This document shows positions 8,615 to 16,901 of a DNA stretch of 64,000 bases, one piece after another (within the stretch, counting starts at the first letter, position 1; each line of letters begins with the position of its first letter). The translations under genes were made by a program, and so were the position numbers. The stretch covers positions 1,427,114 to 1,491,113 of the forward strand of contig NZ_JH815198.1 of the NCBI RefSeq assembly GCF_000296445.1. Direction: 5' to 3'. This stretch comes from Slackia piriformis YIT 12062 (GTDB taxonomy: Bacteria; Actinomycetota; Coriobacteriia; Coriobacteriales; Eggerthellaceae). The notes below the pieces were generated by a model that saw nothing but the letters and a program-made list of their open reading frames with translations, did no database searches and had not been told where the DNA came from.

Positions 8615-10763
8615 ACCTTTCGGCTTTGAAAGCGGCTATTTCGGCAAGGAATTCTTCGCCATACCGTTCGAGCTTCTTCTCGCCCACACCACTGACCAAT
8701 AAAAACGCTTCCGGTGTTGCGGGCATGCGTGCGCACATATCGCGCAGCGCTTTATCGGAGAAAACGATGTAAGGAGCAATGCCGTTCGCATCGGCGATGT
8801 TCTTGCGCAAGACGCGCAGCCTTTCGAAGAGCTCCACTTCCCCACCGCCTGAAGCCCCGAACACGCCAGGCGTCGCATGTGCACCGCCTGCGCCAGAACC
8901 CCCGAATGAAGGAGCGCCATCGAAAGGCGAATGCGACGCCTTCTTGCGAGGCCGGCGAATCTTCTTCATAGAAAACGTGAAGCTTTCCTGTTCGGCCTCG
9001 AACGAACGCGCGCCCAAGCCCACGACGGGATACGTGCCGTCCGAGATATCGAGAATGCCCGCCGCGACAAGCAGCTCAATAACCTCTTTGACCTGTGCCG
9101 CCGAATCGGAAACCGTGTTATAGCTCTGCAGACGATCGAGCTCGCCTTCAATCACGCGCTGGCTGCGCGAGCCGCGCACAATATCGGCGATCATGCTCTT
9201 GCCGAAAGCACCCTGCACCTCTCGCACACACAGCACGCACTGCTTTGCCGTGTCGGTGACATCTATGGCATCGAAATCGCCCAGGCAGTTCGAACAGTTT
9301 CCGCACGACTCGGCAGACGAAGCGAACGCCGCGCCCTCTTCGTTGCGAGAATCTTCCCCGAAGTAATCGAGAATGTAGCGCCGGAGGCATCCCGTGGTGC
9401 GACAATACCCCACCATGCCATCGAGCATGCGGCGTTGAGCCGACTTGACACGCTGCACCTCTTCTTCGGAAAGTTCGTCATTGCCCCCGCCCTCTTCGAT
9501 GAAATAACGGCACGTGGCAATATCGCCATCGCTCCAAAGAAGCAAGCATTCCGACGGTTCGCCATCGCGGCCCGCGCGCCCAGCTTCCTGGTAATATGCC
9601 TCGATGCTTTTGGGCATGTTGTAGTGGATGACGTAGCGCACATTGGATTTGTCTATGCCCATGCCGAAGGCGTTCGTGGCAACCATGACCAAAGCGTCGT
9701 CGTCGATGAAGCGGCGCTGGCTTTCCTGGCGATGCGCCACCGGCATGCCCGCATGGTAACGTGTTGCGGAAATACCCTGCTGGCCAAGCCATTCCGTAAG
9801 AGCGTCGACATCCTTGCGTGTGGAGCAGTAGATAATACCGCTTTCCCGCAGATGCTCGGCAATATAGCCCGCAATGCGCGCCCGTTTCTGCTTGGGCTCA
9901 AGGCGTTCCACTCCGAAGCGAATATTGGGTCGGTCGAAACCCGTGACTATTTCCGCAGGGTCACGCAGGCCGAGAAGCGTGGTGATGTCGTTGCGCACGC
10001 GCTCAGTAGCAGTGGCAGTGAGCGCCACCACAATAGGTCGCTTTTCGAAAGACTCTATGAACTCACGAATGGCCAGATACGACGGGCGGAAATCCTGCCC
10101 CCATTGGGATACGCAATGGGCTTCGTCCACCGCAATCAAGGGCACTTCCACCTGCGAGACGAATTCCCGAAATACGGGGTCGGCAAGGCGTTCCGGCGCA
10201 ACGTACATGATTTTGTACGTTCCCTCTACGGCCCGCTTCATCACCGTGCGCTGCTGACCAGGAGTGAGCGTCGAATTAAGGTAGGATCCACGCACGCCCG
10301 CTTCAATAAGAGCGCGCACCTGATCGCCCATAAGCGACACGAGCGGAGAAACAACCAGGGCAAGGCCGGGCATGACGATGCCCGGAATCTGGTAGCACAT
10401 GGATTTGCCCGCACCCGTGGGCATGACTCCCAAGGCGTCGCGGCCTTGCAAGACGGACTCCACGATGAACTGCTGTCCGGCGCGAAAATCACGATACCCG
10501 AAATAACGCGTAAGCGCGGCGCGGGCATCGTCCAAAGACGCCGAAGGCACTCCAGCAAAGTTCGCCGCGGAAAGACCGGATACAACCGGTCTTGGTAACG
10601 AAGGGCGCGCCGACGCGGACCCGGCAGAACATGACGAAGCCGAAGGGTATGAAGCAGACGCAGCGCCGGCAACAAACGACGAAGCAGACGAAGGGTGCGC
10701 CCCTTCCACTTGCGTTGCGGAAGGGGCGCACCCAGAAGCGCTCATGGGATAATTTCGGTTCAT
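8613..10763 (-). CDS. recQ: ATP-dependent DNA helicase RecQ
   Basis: RecQ unwinds DNA 3'-to-5' during recombination and fork repair. Visible in order: a low-complexity Ala/Ser/Pro N-terminus of about 70 residues unlike normal RecQ, the Q-motif region FGYRDFRAGQ, Walker A MPTGAGKS, motif II DEAH, motif VI QEAGRAGRDG, the zinc-binding cysteine set (CRTTGCLRR, then CGNCSNC), an RQC region, and an HRDC domain at the C-terminus (DKALRDMCARMPATPEAFL). The chosen ATG (MNRNYP) has AGGA about ten bases upstream; other ATGs lie nine bases up and 18 bases down, and the true start could lie after the low-complexity stretch. A perfect palindrome overlaps the stop codon. It is probably co-transcribed with the upstream aldo/keto reductase. 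Confidence 0.95.
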   Translation of the reverse strand: MNRNYPMSASGCAPSATQVEGAHPSSASSFVAGAASASYPSASSCSAGSASARPSLPRPVVSGLSAANFAGVPSASLDDARAALTRYFGYRDFRAGQQFIVESVLQGRDALGVMPTGAGKSMCYQIPGIVMPGLALVVSPLVSLMGDQVRALIEAGVRGSYLNSTLTPGQQRTVMKRAVEGTYKIMYVAPERLADPVFREFVSQVEVPLIAVDEAHCVSQWGQDFRPSYLAIREFIESFEKRPIVVALTATATERVRNDITTLLGLRDPAEIVTGFDRPNIRFGVERLEPKQKRARIAGYIAEHLRESGIIYCSTRKDVDALTEWLGQQGISATRYHAGMPVAHRQESQRRFIDDDALVMVATNAFGMGIDKSNVRYVIHYNMPKSIEAYYQEAGRAGRDGEPSECLLLWSDGDIATCRYFIEEGGGNDELSEEEVQRVKSAQRRMLDGMVGYCRTTGCLRRYILDYFGEDSRNEEGAAFASSAESCGNCSNCLGDFDAIDVTDTAKQCVLCVREVQGAFGKSMIADIVRGSRSQRVIEGELDRLQSYNTVSDSAAQVKEVIELLVAAGILDISDGTYPVVGLGARSFEAEQESFTFSMKKIRRPRKKASHSPFDGAPSFGGSGAGGAHATPGVFGASGGGEVELFERLRVLRKNIADANGIAPYIVFSDKALRDMCARMPATPEAFLLVSGVGEKKLERYGEEFLAEIAAFKAER

Positions 10764-10766
10764 ACA

Positions 10767-10877
10767 GTTCATTTCCTACGATTCGAAGGCGCCCCGCTCT
10801 TTTTCCCATTCCTACGACCCAAAGAGCCCGCCGCCTGTTCGTTCATTTCCTACGATTCGAAGAGTTCCGTCGCTCGC
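10767..10877. repeat. Imperfect ~37-base tandem repeat, three copies
   Basis: The core TTCCTACGA recurs at 10773, 10809 and 10847 (spacing 36 and 38), each time followed by an AAG and a C/G-rich stretch. The outer copies share 22 identical bases (10767-10788 and 10841-10862). The third copy contains the stop codon of the aldo/keto reductase gene and the first abuts the recQ start region, so the gap between the two genes is made of copies of the upstream gene's 3' end. Confidence 0.75.
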
Positions 10878-11971
10878 TTAAGCTGGTTAATGATATCAAT
10901 ATGCTGAGGACAGAGAGATTCGCACGTGCCGCATTCAATGCACTTGGAGGCCTCATTGTTCGCATTCCAGACGTAGTTTTCCTTCGCGCGATGCATATCG
11001 CCGAACTTCGCCATGATATCGAGCGAATCCATGATGATGGGAATGTGGATGCCTTGCGGACAATCCTTCATGCAATAGCGGCAGTCCGTGCACGGAACCG
11101 TCGGAATGGAAGAAAGCATTATGCGGGCGCGGTCGATCGCGGCGGATTCTTCGTCGGTAAGGGGTTTCGCCGCCTTCATGGTGTGCAGGTTGTCTTGCAT
11201 CTGATCCATAGTGGTCATGCCGGAAAGCACTGCAATGACGCCCGGCAAGGAGGCGCAGAAGCGCAGCGCCCAGGAAGCCATGGATGCCTCGGGGTCTTGT
11301 GCGCGCAGGATTTCCTCGACTTGCGGCGGCAGCTGCACGAGCGAACCGCCCTTCACGGGCTCCATGACAACCACAGGCAAACCGTGGGCACGCGCCACTT
11401 CGTAGCATTTGCGCGACTCGATGATGTTGCTTTCCCAGTCTGCGTAGTTGATCTGCAGTTGGACGAAGTCCATGTTCGGATGCTCTTCAAGCAAGCGCTC
11501 GAGCACTTCGGCGCTATCGTGGAACGAAAAGCCGAGGTGCTTGATCAGGCCCTCTTCCTTTTTCTTCTGGGCGAAGTTCCACAGGTCGTAATCTTCGAAC
11601 AACGAGGCGAATTCGTCCGTGAGCTGATGAAGCAGATAGTAGTCGAAATAACCCGCACCCGTGCGTTCGAGCGAGCGATTGAAAAACGCCTGGGCTTCTT
11701 CGAGGCTTTTAGCCGCCCATGCGGGCATTTTGGTGGCAAGTTGGAAGCTTTCACGCGGATAACGGTCGACCAGGGCTTCCTTCGCCGCAATTTCCGACGT
11801 GCCGCCGTGATACGTGGGCGCCGTGTCGAAATACGTAAAGCCCGCGTCCATAAACGCATCTACCAACTTCTTGGTTTCCTCGATATCGTTGCCGCCTTCT
11901 TCGAGCTGAGGCAGACGCATCAAGCCGAAACCCAGCTGCGCGAAATCGTGATCGGTTCGAATATCCGACAT
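10850..11971 (-). CDS. Aldo/keto reductase with C-terminal 4Fe-4S domain
   Basis: A 373-residue protein with an NADPH-dependent aldo/keto reductase barrel (about 1-280): LGFGLMRLP at the N-terminus, the catalytic Asp region YFDTAPTYHGG, Lys in ATKMPAW, and His in YLLHQL. A ferredoxin-like tail has two cysteine sets, CTDCRYCMKDCP and CIECGTCESLCP, for two 4Fe-4S clusters. Fusion proteins of this type are common in anaerobes and are thought to link carbonyl reduction to ferredoxin-type electron carriers; the substrate is unknown. A paralogue lies at 57884-59011. Its 3' end is repeated in the gap before recQ, and an inverted repeat lies upstream (12053-12079). Confidence 0.93.
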   Translation of the reverse strand: MSDIRTDHDFAQLGFGLMRLPQLEEGGNDIEETKKLVDAFMDAGFTYFDTAPTYHGGTSEIAAKEALVDRYPRESFQLATKMPAWAAKSLEEAQAFFNRSLERTGAGYFDYYLLHQLTDEFASLFEDYDLWNFAQKKKEEGLIKHLGFSFHDSAEVLERLLEEHPNMDFVQLQINYADWESNIIESRKCYEVARAHGLPVVVMEPVKGGSLVQLPPQVEEILRAQDPEASMASWALRFCASLPGVIAVLSGMTTMDQMQDNLHTMKAAKPLTDEESAAIDRARIMLSSIPTVPCTDCRYCMKDCPQGIHIPIIMDSLDIMAKFGDMHRAKENYVWNANNEASKCIECGTCESLCPQHIDIINQLKRATELFES

Positions 11972-12888
11972 GGCTCCCCCTTACCCAAGTGCATTTGCGC
12001 CACTCCAAAACGAATGCATCGTCGCAATGGCTGCATTTACGATGCCCCACTTAGGTGCGCCCTATACCATGGTGCACCTGTATAAGGACACCGCGTTTCT
12101 ATTCGACAACCGAACGGCGCACCCAGACCGCATACGCGTCTAATTCGGCGACTGCCCGGCGCCTCGTGTTGCACACGCTATGTCGCAGGCGCCCATCCGA
12201 CGCTTCTTCAAAGAATAAACCTCGCCGCCGCCTTCGTCACTCACCTTATGCAAATAAAGCGGCATTTCCGGTTGGAGCGGCATTAGCATGGGAAAGTTTT
12301 GCCCAGCCCCGAATTGGTCCGCTTGCCGCGCAACGCGGCTGAAAACCTTGTTACAAAACGAAGCATGCCGACAAAACCGCTCCTTGAATCAGTTGCTATC
12401 TGCTGAGGTTCGCGGAGACGGCGCGGCGCCTGGTTTCGAGGCTGGGTTCTAGCCCCGATCCTTCCGTTGCAAGGATTGTTGGAGGCTTCGCCGCAAAAAC
12501 GCCATCACCCATGGTCAAAGAGCATCGATTGGGAGAACGTTTAAGGCGCTCTACCCTGCTCGCGGTCAAAAAGGACGAATATGGGGACAGTTGGCGGAAG
12601 GTCGATAAGAAGACTCAGAATTATCAAGCCTGTGACCTGGTGCTTTGCAAATCACGATTCGAACCGTTTTCAGTAGAACGAACGCTTCGTCGAATACGCG
12701 CCGTAAACGGTCGCTTTTGACGCGCGAACGGTGAGCAAAATTCCCCATAACGACCCTGTTTGACCACAGAACGACCGCAGCGCGGTATGGAGCCGGTTAA
12801 GACCGGGATAAACCCGGCCTTTCCTCCTATCGCATCGCCTTTGCCGCCTGACGCATGAGCTTTTCCGTCTGACGCGCGGCCCTTCCGC
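11972..12888. other. Gene-poor stretch before the restriction cassette
   Basis: About 900 bases with no open frame that looks coding on either strand. It holds an inverted repeat AGGTGC...GCACCT (12053-12079), a nested hairpin with arms GGCGCCT/AGGCGCC (12158-12193), a small hairpin ATCCTT/AAGGAT near 12457-12475, a CCGGG/CCCGG hairpin near 12803-12818, and the first units of a 20-21 base tandem repeat running into the end of the Res gene. The mix of fragments suggests decayed sequence at the edge of an acquired cassette. No tRNA or known RNA gene was recognised. Confidence 0.5.
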
Positions 12889-12896
12889 CTACTGCA
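12813..12896. repeat. Four imperfect 20-21 base tandem repeats at the res 3' end
   Basis: On the minus strand the units begin GCAGTAGGCGG, GCGTCAGACGG, GCGTCAGGCGG and GCGATAGGAGG, each followed by a purine-rich AAAGG-like segment, at spacings of 20, 21 and 21. The first unit contains the TAG stop codon of the Res gene. Same theme as the repeat at the recQ boundary: extra copies of a gene's 3' end downstream of it. Confidence 0.75.
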
Positions 12897-15800
12897 TCAC
12901 CTTGTCCATCAGCTCGTCGTAGGTGCTCACGAAGTCGTAACGAACCTCGCCTTCGCCAAGCTGCTCGAAAAGTTTACGTGCGCATTTGATCTTGGCGTCT
13001 TCAGCCCCCTTCAAGTTCAACGTTTGCATAGAGCCCTTCGTCTCGGCAACGAAATAAATATGCTTCACAACGCCTTCGTTGAATGCGATTGCCCAGTCGG
13101 GCGCGTATTCTCCCACAGGAGTAGGAATGGCAAACGAACGCGGCAAGTGCGCAAACACGCATACTTCGCTGGAGTCTTCCAGGTCTTGCGCGAACTTGCG
13201 TTCCGTGTCGCTGTCGAGCACCGTCCAATCTTGTACGCCCTTCTTCGACGTAGGCAGCACGCGACTCAAACTTTCAGGCATGTCTTCGGTGAAAATCTCC
13301 GCCGCGTCATACTCGCCCACCACGCGGTTATAGCAAATATGCTCTACGACCATGCGCGCTTTTTCATCCACGATAAGTGCAGCCGTTTTGGCAATGAACT
13401 CTTCCGGGTTCACGCGAAACATAGCGAAACGATCGGGCGCGATGTCGGACAAAATGGCGGCCGCGCTTCTGCGAGTGATGCAGGCTTTGCTTGCAACTTC
13501 GCCCACCAAATCATACGCAGCCACCGAAACCTCATCGCCTTTGACCTCGAGCGTCTTGGTTTCCGCAGCTTTGAAGCTTTCGAGGGCCTCAAGTTGCTCA
13601 CGCGTTGTTTCGTCGCGCTGCCCACCCCGCTTCAGGCGATACCTTGGCGTAGACACCGACAAGTTGTCATTGATGCTTTTTACGGCATTACGACGAAGCT
13701 CAGCGGAATCGAACTCCACGCTATACGCGCGCTTGTGGTTGATGCGCGCCCACAGCTCCTGAAATTCCTTTTTTCGGAAGTTGTCGTTGAGTCTGTTGCT
13801 CGGTACCTTGGTGCCGAAGCCGTTGTCGTAGCGAACCGCGACCCCGGAGTCTTCTACGCTGTTCGCAATGCGTGCAATGTCTTTCGCGAAGCCGTACAAA
13901 TGCTCAGGCATATCCGAGTCGGGAATGGCATAAAGAACTTGCTCCGTGATTTCGCCAACAGGCATACCGTCCGGACCGATGAGCCTGTTGGCTTGCAGCG
14001 CATAGACGATTTGCTCGGCGTCCGCCTTCGTGAGCGTGTACTCGTTCACGCCATCTTGCACCAACGCATTGGCAAACAGGCTGACGTCCACCTTTTTCGG
14101 ACGCGTACGAAGCTCGTCTTTGGTCTCGCTCTGAAGCGACTTCACGAAACTGTCGTAGCCCTCGGACGCAATAACGGTCAGCAAGTTCACAGCATGGACG
14201 CCGTCACGTCCAAGGAACGCCTCGTCCTGGCGCGTACCATCCTGGTTCACGCACAGGCGCAAACCGCGGCCCACCTCTTGGCGTTTGCTGATATCGGAAT
14301 CGCCTGAACTTTTAAGCGTGCAAATCTGGAATACGTTAGGGTTGTCCCAACCTTCGCGCAGTGCCGAATGCGAGAAGATGAAACGGCACGGCTCCTCGAA
14401 AGACAACAGGCGTTCTTTATCTTTCAAAATAAGGTCGTAGGCACTCACGTCCTCGGAGAATTCGCTGCCGCGCTTTACTTCGCTATCCACCGAGCGCTTC
14501 GTTTTCTTATCAATCGAGAAATAGCCCTCGTGGACTTTCCGGTTAAGCGAGTCGCGCAGATAGTCCATATAGCCAGAATCGCACGCATCGGCAAGTTTCA
14601 ACTCCGCCAAACGTTCCTCAGCTGCACGCTCGTATTCTTCTTCGAAGATTCGTCCGTACTCGCCCACGCCCTCGGACCCGTCTTCCTCGTAGACACGGTA
14701 TTTGGCCACTTCGTCGATGAAGAAAAGGCTCAGGCACTTGATACCCTGGCGATACAGCACTTCTTCCTTCTGAAGATGCGAGAGAATGGTTTCGCGAATC
14801 TGGATGCGACGAAGGTCCTCTTCTGAAGAATCATTGGCAACCTGACCGCGATACAGCTTGTTATGGTTGTCGAATTCGACGTATCCCGCCTGCCCATTCT
14901 GATCGGGCACGATGCGCAGAATCTTGAACCCGTTTGCATACGCCTCAAGCTCGCCGGATGCCTGATAGATGTTATCAAGCTCGTCGAAAGTGCGAACCAC
15001 ACGCCCAAGCTTTCCGCTTTTCAGCTGGCGCGTGAACTCAATTATGGCGCGCGGCGGCTTGCTGGGACTCACCTTGATATCTTGCAGATACACATAGCCG
15101 TCAGTGCCGCGCATGCCCACCATCTCGATGCCCTTCACTTCAATGCGCTTGACCAGGCGTTCGTTATAAGCATCGAGCGGGTCAAGTTCGTACACGGCAT
15201 TGTGCCGATCTTTATGCGTGGCGGAATAGTTGAGCGAGAACAACGGCTTGAAGCGCTGCATGGCCTTGCGCGTGGCGCTACCCTTCTTGCCCATCTTCTG
15301 CGGTTCATCGATGATGAGAATGGGGTTCGTGGCCGAAATCACGTCGATAGGGCGGCGGCTACCGAATTCATCGCGCTCGGAAAACATAATGAGCGCCTCT
15401 TTGCTCTTGCCGCCCTCTTTCAACGACTTGTTAAACGCCTGCATGTTGATGACCATGACGGAAATATCCGCACGGCTGGCAAACGAGTCTATTTCGGTCA
15501 AACGGCTTGAATCGTACACGAACGGCCACAAGCTTTTGCCGTACTGTTCGTGAAAATGCTTCTTCGTGATTTCGAGAGATTTCGCAACGCCTTCGCGAAT
15601 GGCGACGCTCGGCACCACGATGATGAACTTCGACCATCCGTAGCGTGCATTGAGCTCGAACATGGTCTTGGTATACACGTACGTTTTGCCCGTGCCTGTT
15701 TCCATTTCCACGTCAAGTTCCACTGCGCCCAGATCACGATGCAGCTCCTTCGAAAGGAGCACTCCGTTCTTTCGCTGCATCTTCTTCACGTTGGCAAGAA

Positions 15801-16035
15801 GCTCTTCGGAGCCCAGGCGCAGCGGCGCGTTACGAAAGCCCGTGCCATCGTCCGTCGCAATCCCGTCATTCGCCTCGATAGCGCCCATGGTGGTCTGGCC
15901 GTGTTTATTCACGTTGCCCGTGTCTATGTCGCGCACATACGACAACGCATCGATTTTAGGCTGTCCGTCGAACACCTTCACCACAGCATCAGCCGCACGC
16001 GTTTGGTAATCGAGAACGGTAAATTTGAATTCCAT
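12889..16035 (-). CDS. Type III restriction enzyme, Res subunit
   Basis: Res cuts DNA together with the Mod methylase after ATP-driven communication between two unmethylated sites. The 1048-residue product has, in order: Walker A METGTGKT (111-118), motif II DEPQ (243-246) in place of DEAD, a helicase C-terminal region with QEVGRGLRLC, and a PD-(D/E)xK nuclease near the end, with PD at 979-980 and ETK at 998-1000. All needed motifs are intact, so it should be active. It is the last gene of the cassette; its ATG lies three bases after the AbiJ-like gene's stop. Its 3' end is repeated in tandem. The family call is secure; the recognition site is set by Mod. Confidence 0.95.
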   Translation of the reverse strand: MEFKFTVLDYQTRAADAVVKVFDGQPKIDALSYVRDIDTGNVNKHGQTTMGAIEANDGIATDDGTGFRNAPLRLGSEELLANVKKMQRKNGVLLSKELHRDLGAVELDVEMETGTGKTYVYTKTMFELNARYGWSKFIIVVPSVAIREGVAKSLEITKKHFHEQYGKSLWPFVYDSSRLTEIDSFASRADISVMVINMQAFNKSLKEGGKSKEALIMFSERDEFGSRRPIDVISATNPILIIDEPQKMGKKGSATRKAMQRFKPLFSLNYSATHKDRHNAVYELDPLDAYNERLVKRIEVKGIEMVGMRGTDGYVYLQDIKVSPSKPPRAIIEFTRQLKSGKLGRVVRTFDELDNIYQASGELEAYANGFKILRIVPDQNGQAGYVEFDNHNKLYRGQVANDSSEEDLRRIQIRETILSHLQKEEVLYRQGIKCLSLFFIDEVAKYRVYEEDGSEGVGEYGRIFEEEYERAAEERLAELKLADACDSGYMDYLRDSLNRKVHEGYFSIDKKTKRSVDSEVKRGSEFSEDVSAYDLILKDKERLLSFEEPCRFIFSHSALREGWDNPNVFQICTLKSSGDSDISKRQEVGRGLRLCVNQDGTRQDEAFLGRDGVHAVNLLTVIASEGYDSFVKSLQSETKDELRTRPKKVDVSLFANALVQDGVNEYTLTKADAEQIVYALQANRLIGPDGMPVGEITEQVLYAIPDSDMPEHLYGFAKDIARIANSVEDSGVAVRYDNGFGTKVPSNRLNDNFRKKEFQELWARINHKRAYSVEFDSAELRRNAVKSINDNLSVSTPRYRLKRGGQRDETTREQLEALESFKAAETKTLEVKGDEVSVAAYDLVGEVASKACITRRSAAAILSDIAPDRFAMFRVNPEEFIAKTAALIVDEKARMVVEHICYNRVVGEYDAAEIFTEDMPESLSRVLPTSKKGVQDWTVLDSDTERKFAQDLEDSSEVCVFAHLPRSFAIPTPVGEYAPDWAIAFNEGVVKHIYFVAETKGSMQTLNLKGAEDAKIKCARKLFEQLGEGEVRYDFVSTYDELMDKVMQ

Positions 16036-16038
16036 GAC

Positions 16039-16899
16039 CTACCCCTCCAAAGCCTCAGCATCGAATTGGACGAGGTAATTAACGAAAGCAGAGCAGGTCA
16101 CGAGCATGTATTTTGCCATCTTGAAGTCTACCGCGCTGAATTCACCACTCAAAGCATGACGAATCCCATCCTCGTCACTAGTAAATCCGTACATTCCCTT
16201 CCATGCTTTAGCGAGGGCGGGATGAACCCTACCTTGCTTTTCGAGTAGGTTAATTAGTTCTCCGAAACAAGTCTTGCCGCTATACGGAACAAGCACGGAC
16301 ACCACAGACTCAACTGCAGAAATGGCCTCTTTGACAACATTGCGGTAGTCTGGATTATCTCGGTCGGAAAATAGTTCGACTGCTCTTTGAATATGCTTTC
16401 GAGCTCCAGAATACTTGTCCTCAACCCTTAACGATTCAGACAGAGACGATAGCTCCTCTTCGCCGGAAATCTGGACGAGAACCCCGCCCGCAAATCTGAA
16501 CCCCGAAAGCTCATCTTCAAGAATGTCGTTGAAATCGCTCTCTACATTAGACAGGATATCTATATCTTCTTGGACAATGCATTCCATCAAATCGTAAACC
16601 GAAGCCCAGCTCCCTTTGAGAATTTCACGTTTAAGAAAATCCAGGAACAACGAAGAGTGGTACGGAAACTCATCGATTGGTTTACAGTAGAATTCGCACC
16701 AGACCGTTCGGGCGAGTGACTCCCCTATGCCAACTTGACCACCGTACTCGTTTTCACAATTCCACAACGCGACGAACAGCTCATGAACATAGTTGAATAT
16801 CGCAACCCGAAGCCGCAAGTCCATCCCGCTGATTTGAATTGATTCCCTCGCGGGCGTAATCCCCATTCGTTCGGAGAAAGTAAGAGGCCTAGGACCCAT
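16039..16899 (-). CDS. AbiJ-like abortive-infection protein
   Basis: A 286-residue protein placed between the mod and res genes with gaps of only two and three bases. The N-terminus (FSERMGITPARESIQ) matches what I know of the AbiJ N-terminal domain 4 family (PF18863). The C-terminal half (about 165-286) is helical with the block YGFTSDEDGIRHALSG, typical of the HEPN-like C-terminal part of these proteins, in which Arg and His are adjacent rather than in the classic RX4-6H spacing. Such proteins are linked to abortive infection, where the cell stops growth when phage overcomes other defences. Base composition is visibly more AT-rich than the flanking Res gene. The domain call is from memory; toxicity is inferred. 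Confidence 0.75.
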   Translation of the reverse strand: MGPRPLTFSERMGITPARESIQISGMDLRLRVAIFNYVHELFVALWNCENEYGGQVGIGESLARTVWCEFYCKPIDEFPYHSSLFLDFLKREILKGSWASVYDLMECIVQEDIDILSNVESDFNDILEDELSGFRFAGGVLVQISGEEELSSLSESLRVEDKYSGARKHIQRAVELFSDRDNPDYRNVVKEAISAVESVVSVLVPYSGKTCFGELINLLEKQGRVHPALAKAWKGMYGFTSDEDGIRHALSGEFSAVDFKMAKYMLVTCSAFVNYLVQFDAEALEG

Positions 16900-16901
16900 A
16901 A

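Noticed and set aside
8931-10598. Plus-strand open frame of 555 codons
   Set aside because: It lies wholly antisense to recQ and shows no motif.
10489-10809. Alternative upstream start or separate gene at the recQ N-terminus
   Set aside because: The frame overlaps the Ala/Ser-rich recQ start and lacks family features; the recQ frame has a better-placed ribosome site.
10592-12085. Plus-strand open frame of 497 codons
   Set aside because: Antisense to the aldo/keto reductase gene; composition typical of a shadow frame.
12055-12342. Plus-strand open frame of 95 codons
   Set aside because: No ribosome site, no recognisable domain, and it runs through several hairpins.
12635-12720. tRNA-like signal (GGTTCGAATC followed by a CCA-like end on the minus strand)
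   Set aside because: The T-stem does not pair, and no matching acceptor 5' strand or anticodon arm is found at the right distance.
12511-12748. Short frames on both strands (69 and 60 codons)
   Set aside because: Neither has a start signal or coding character.
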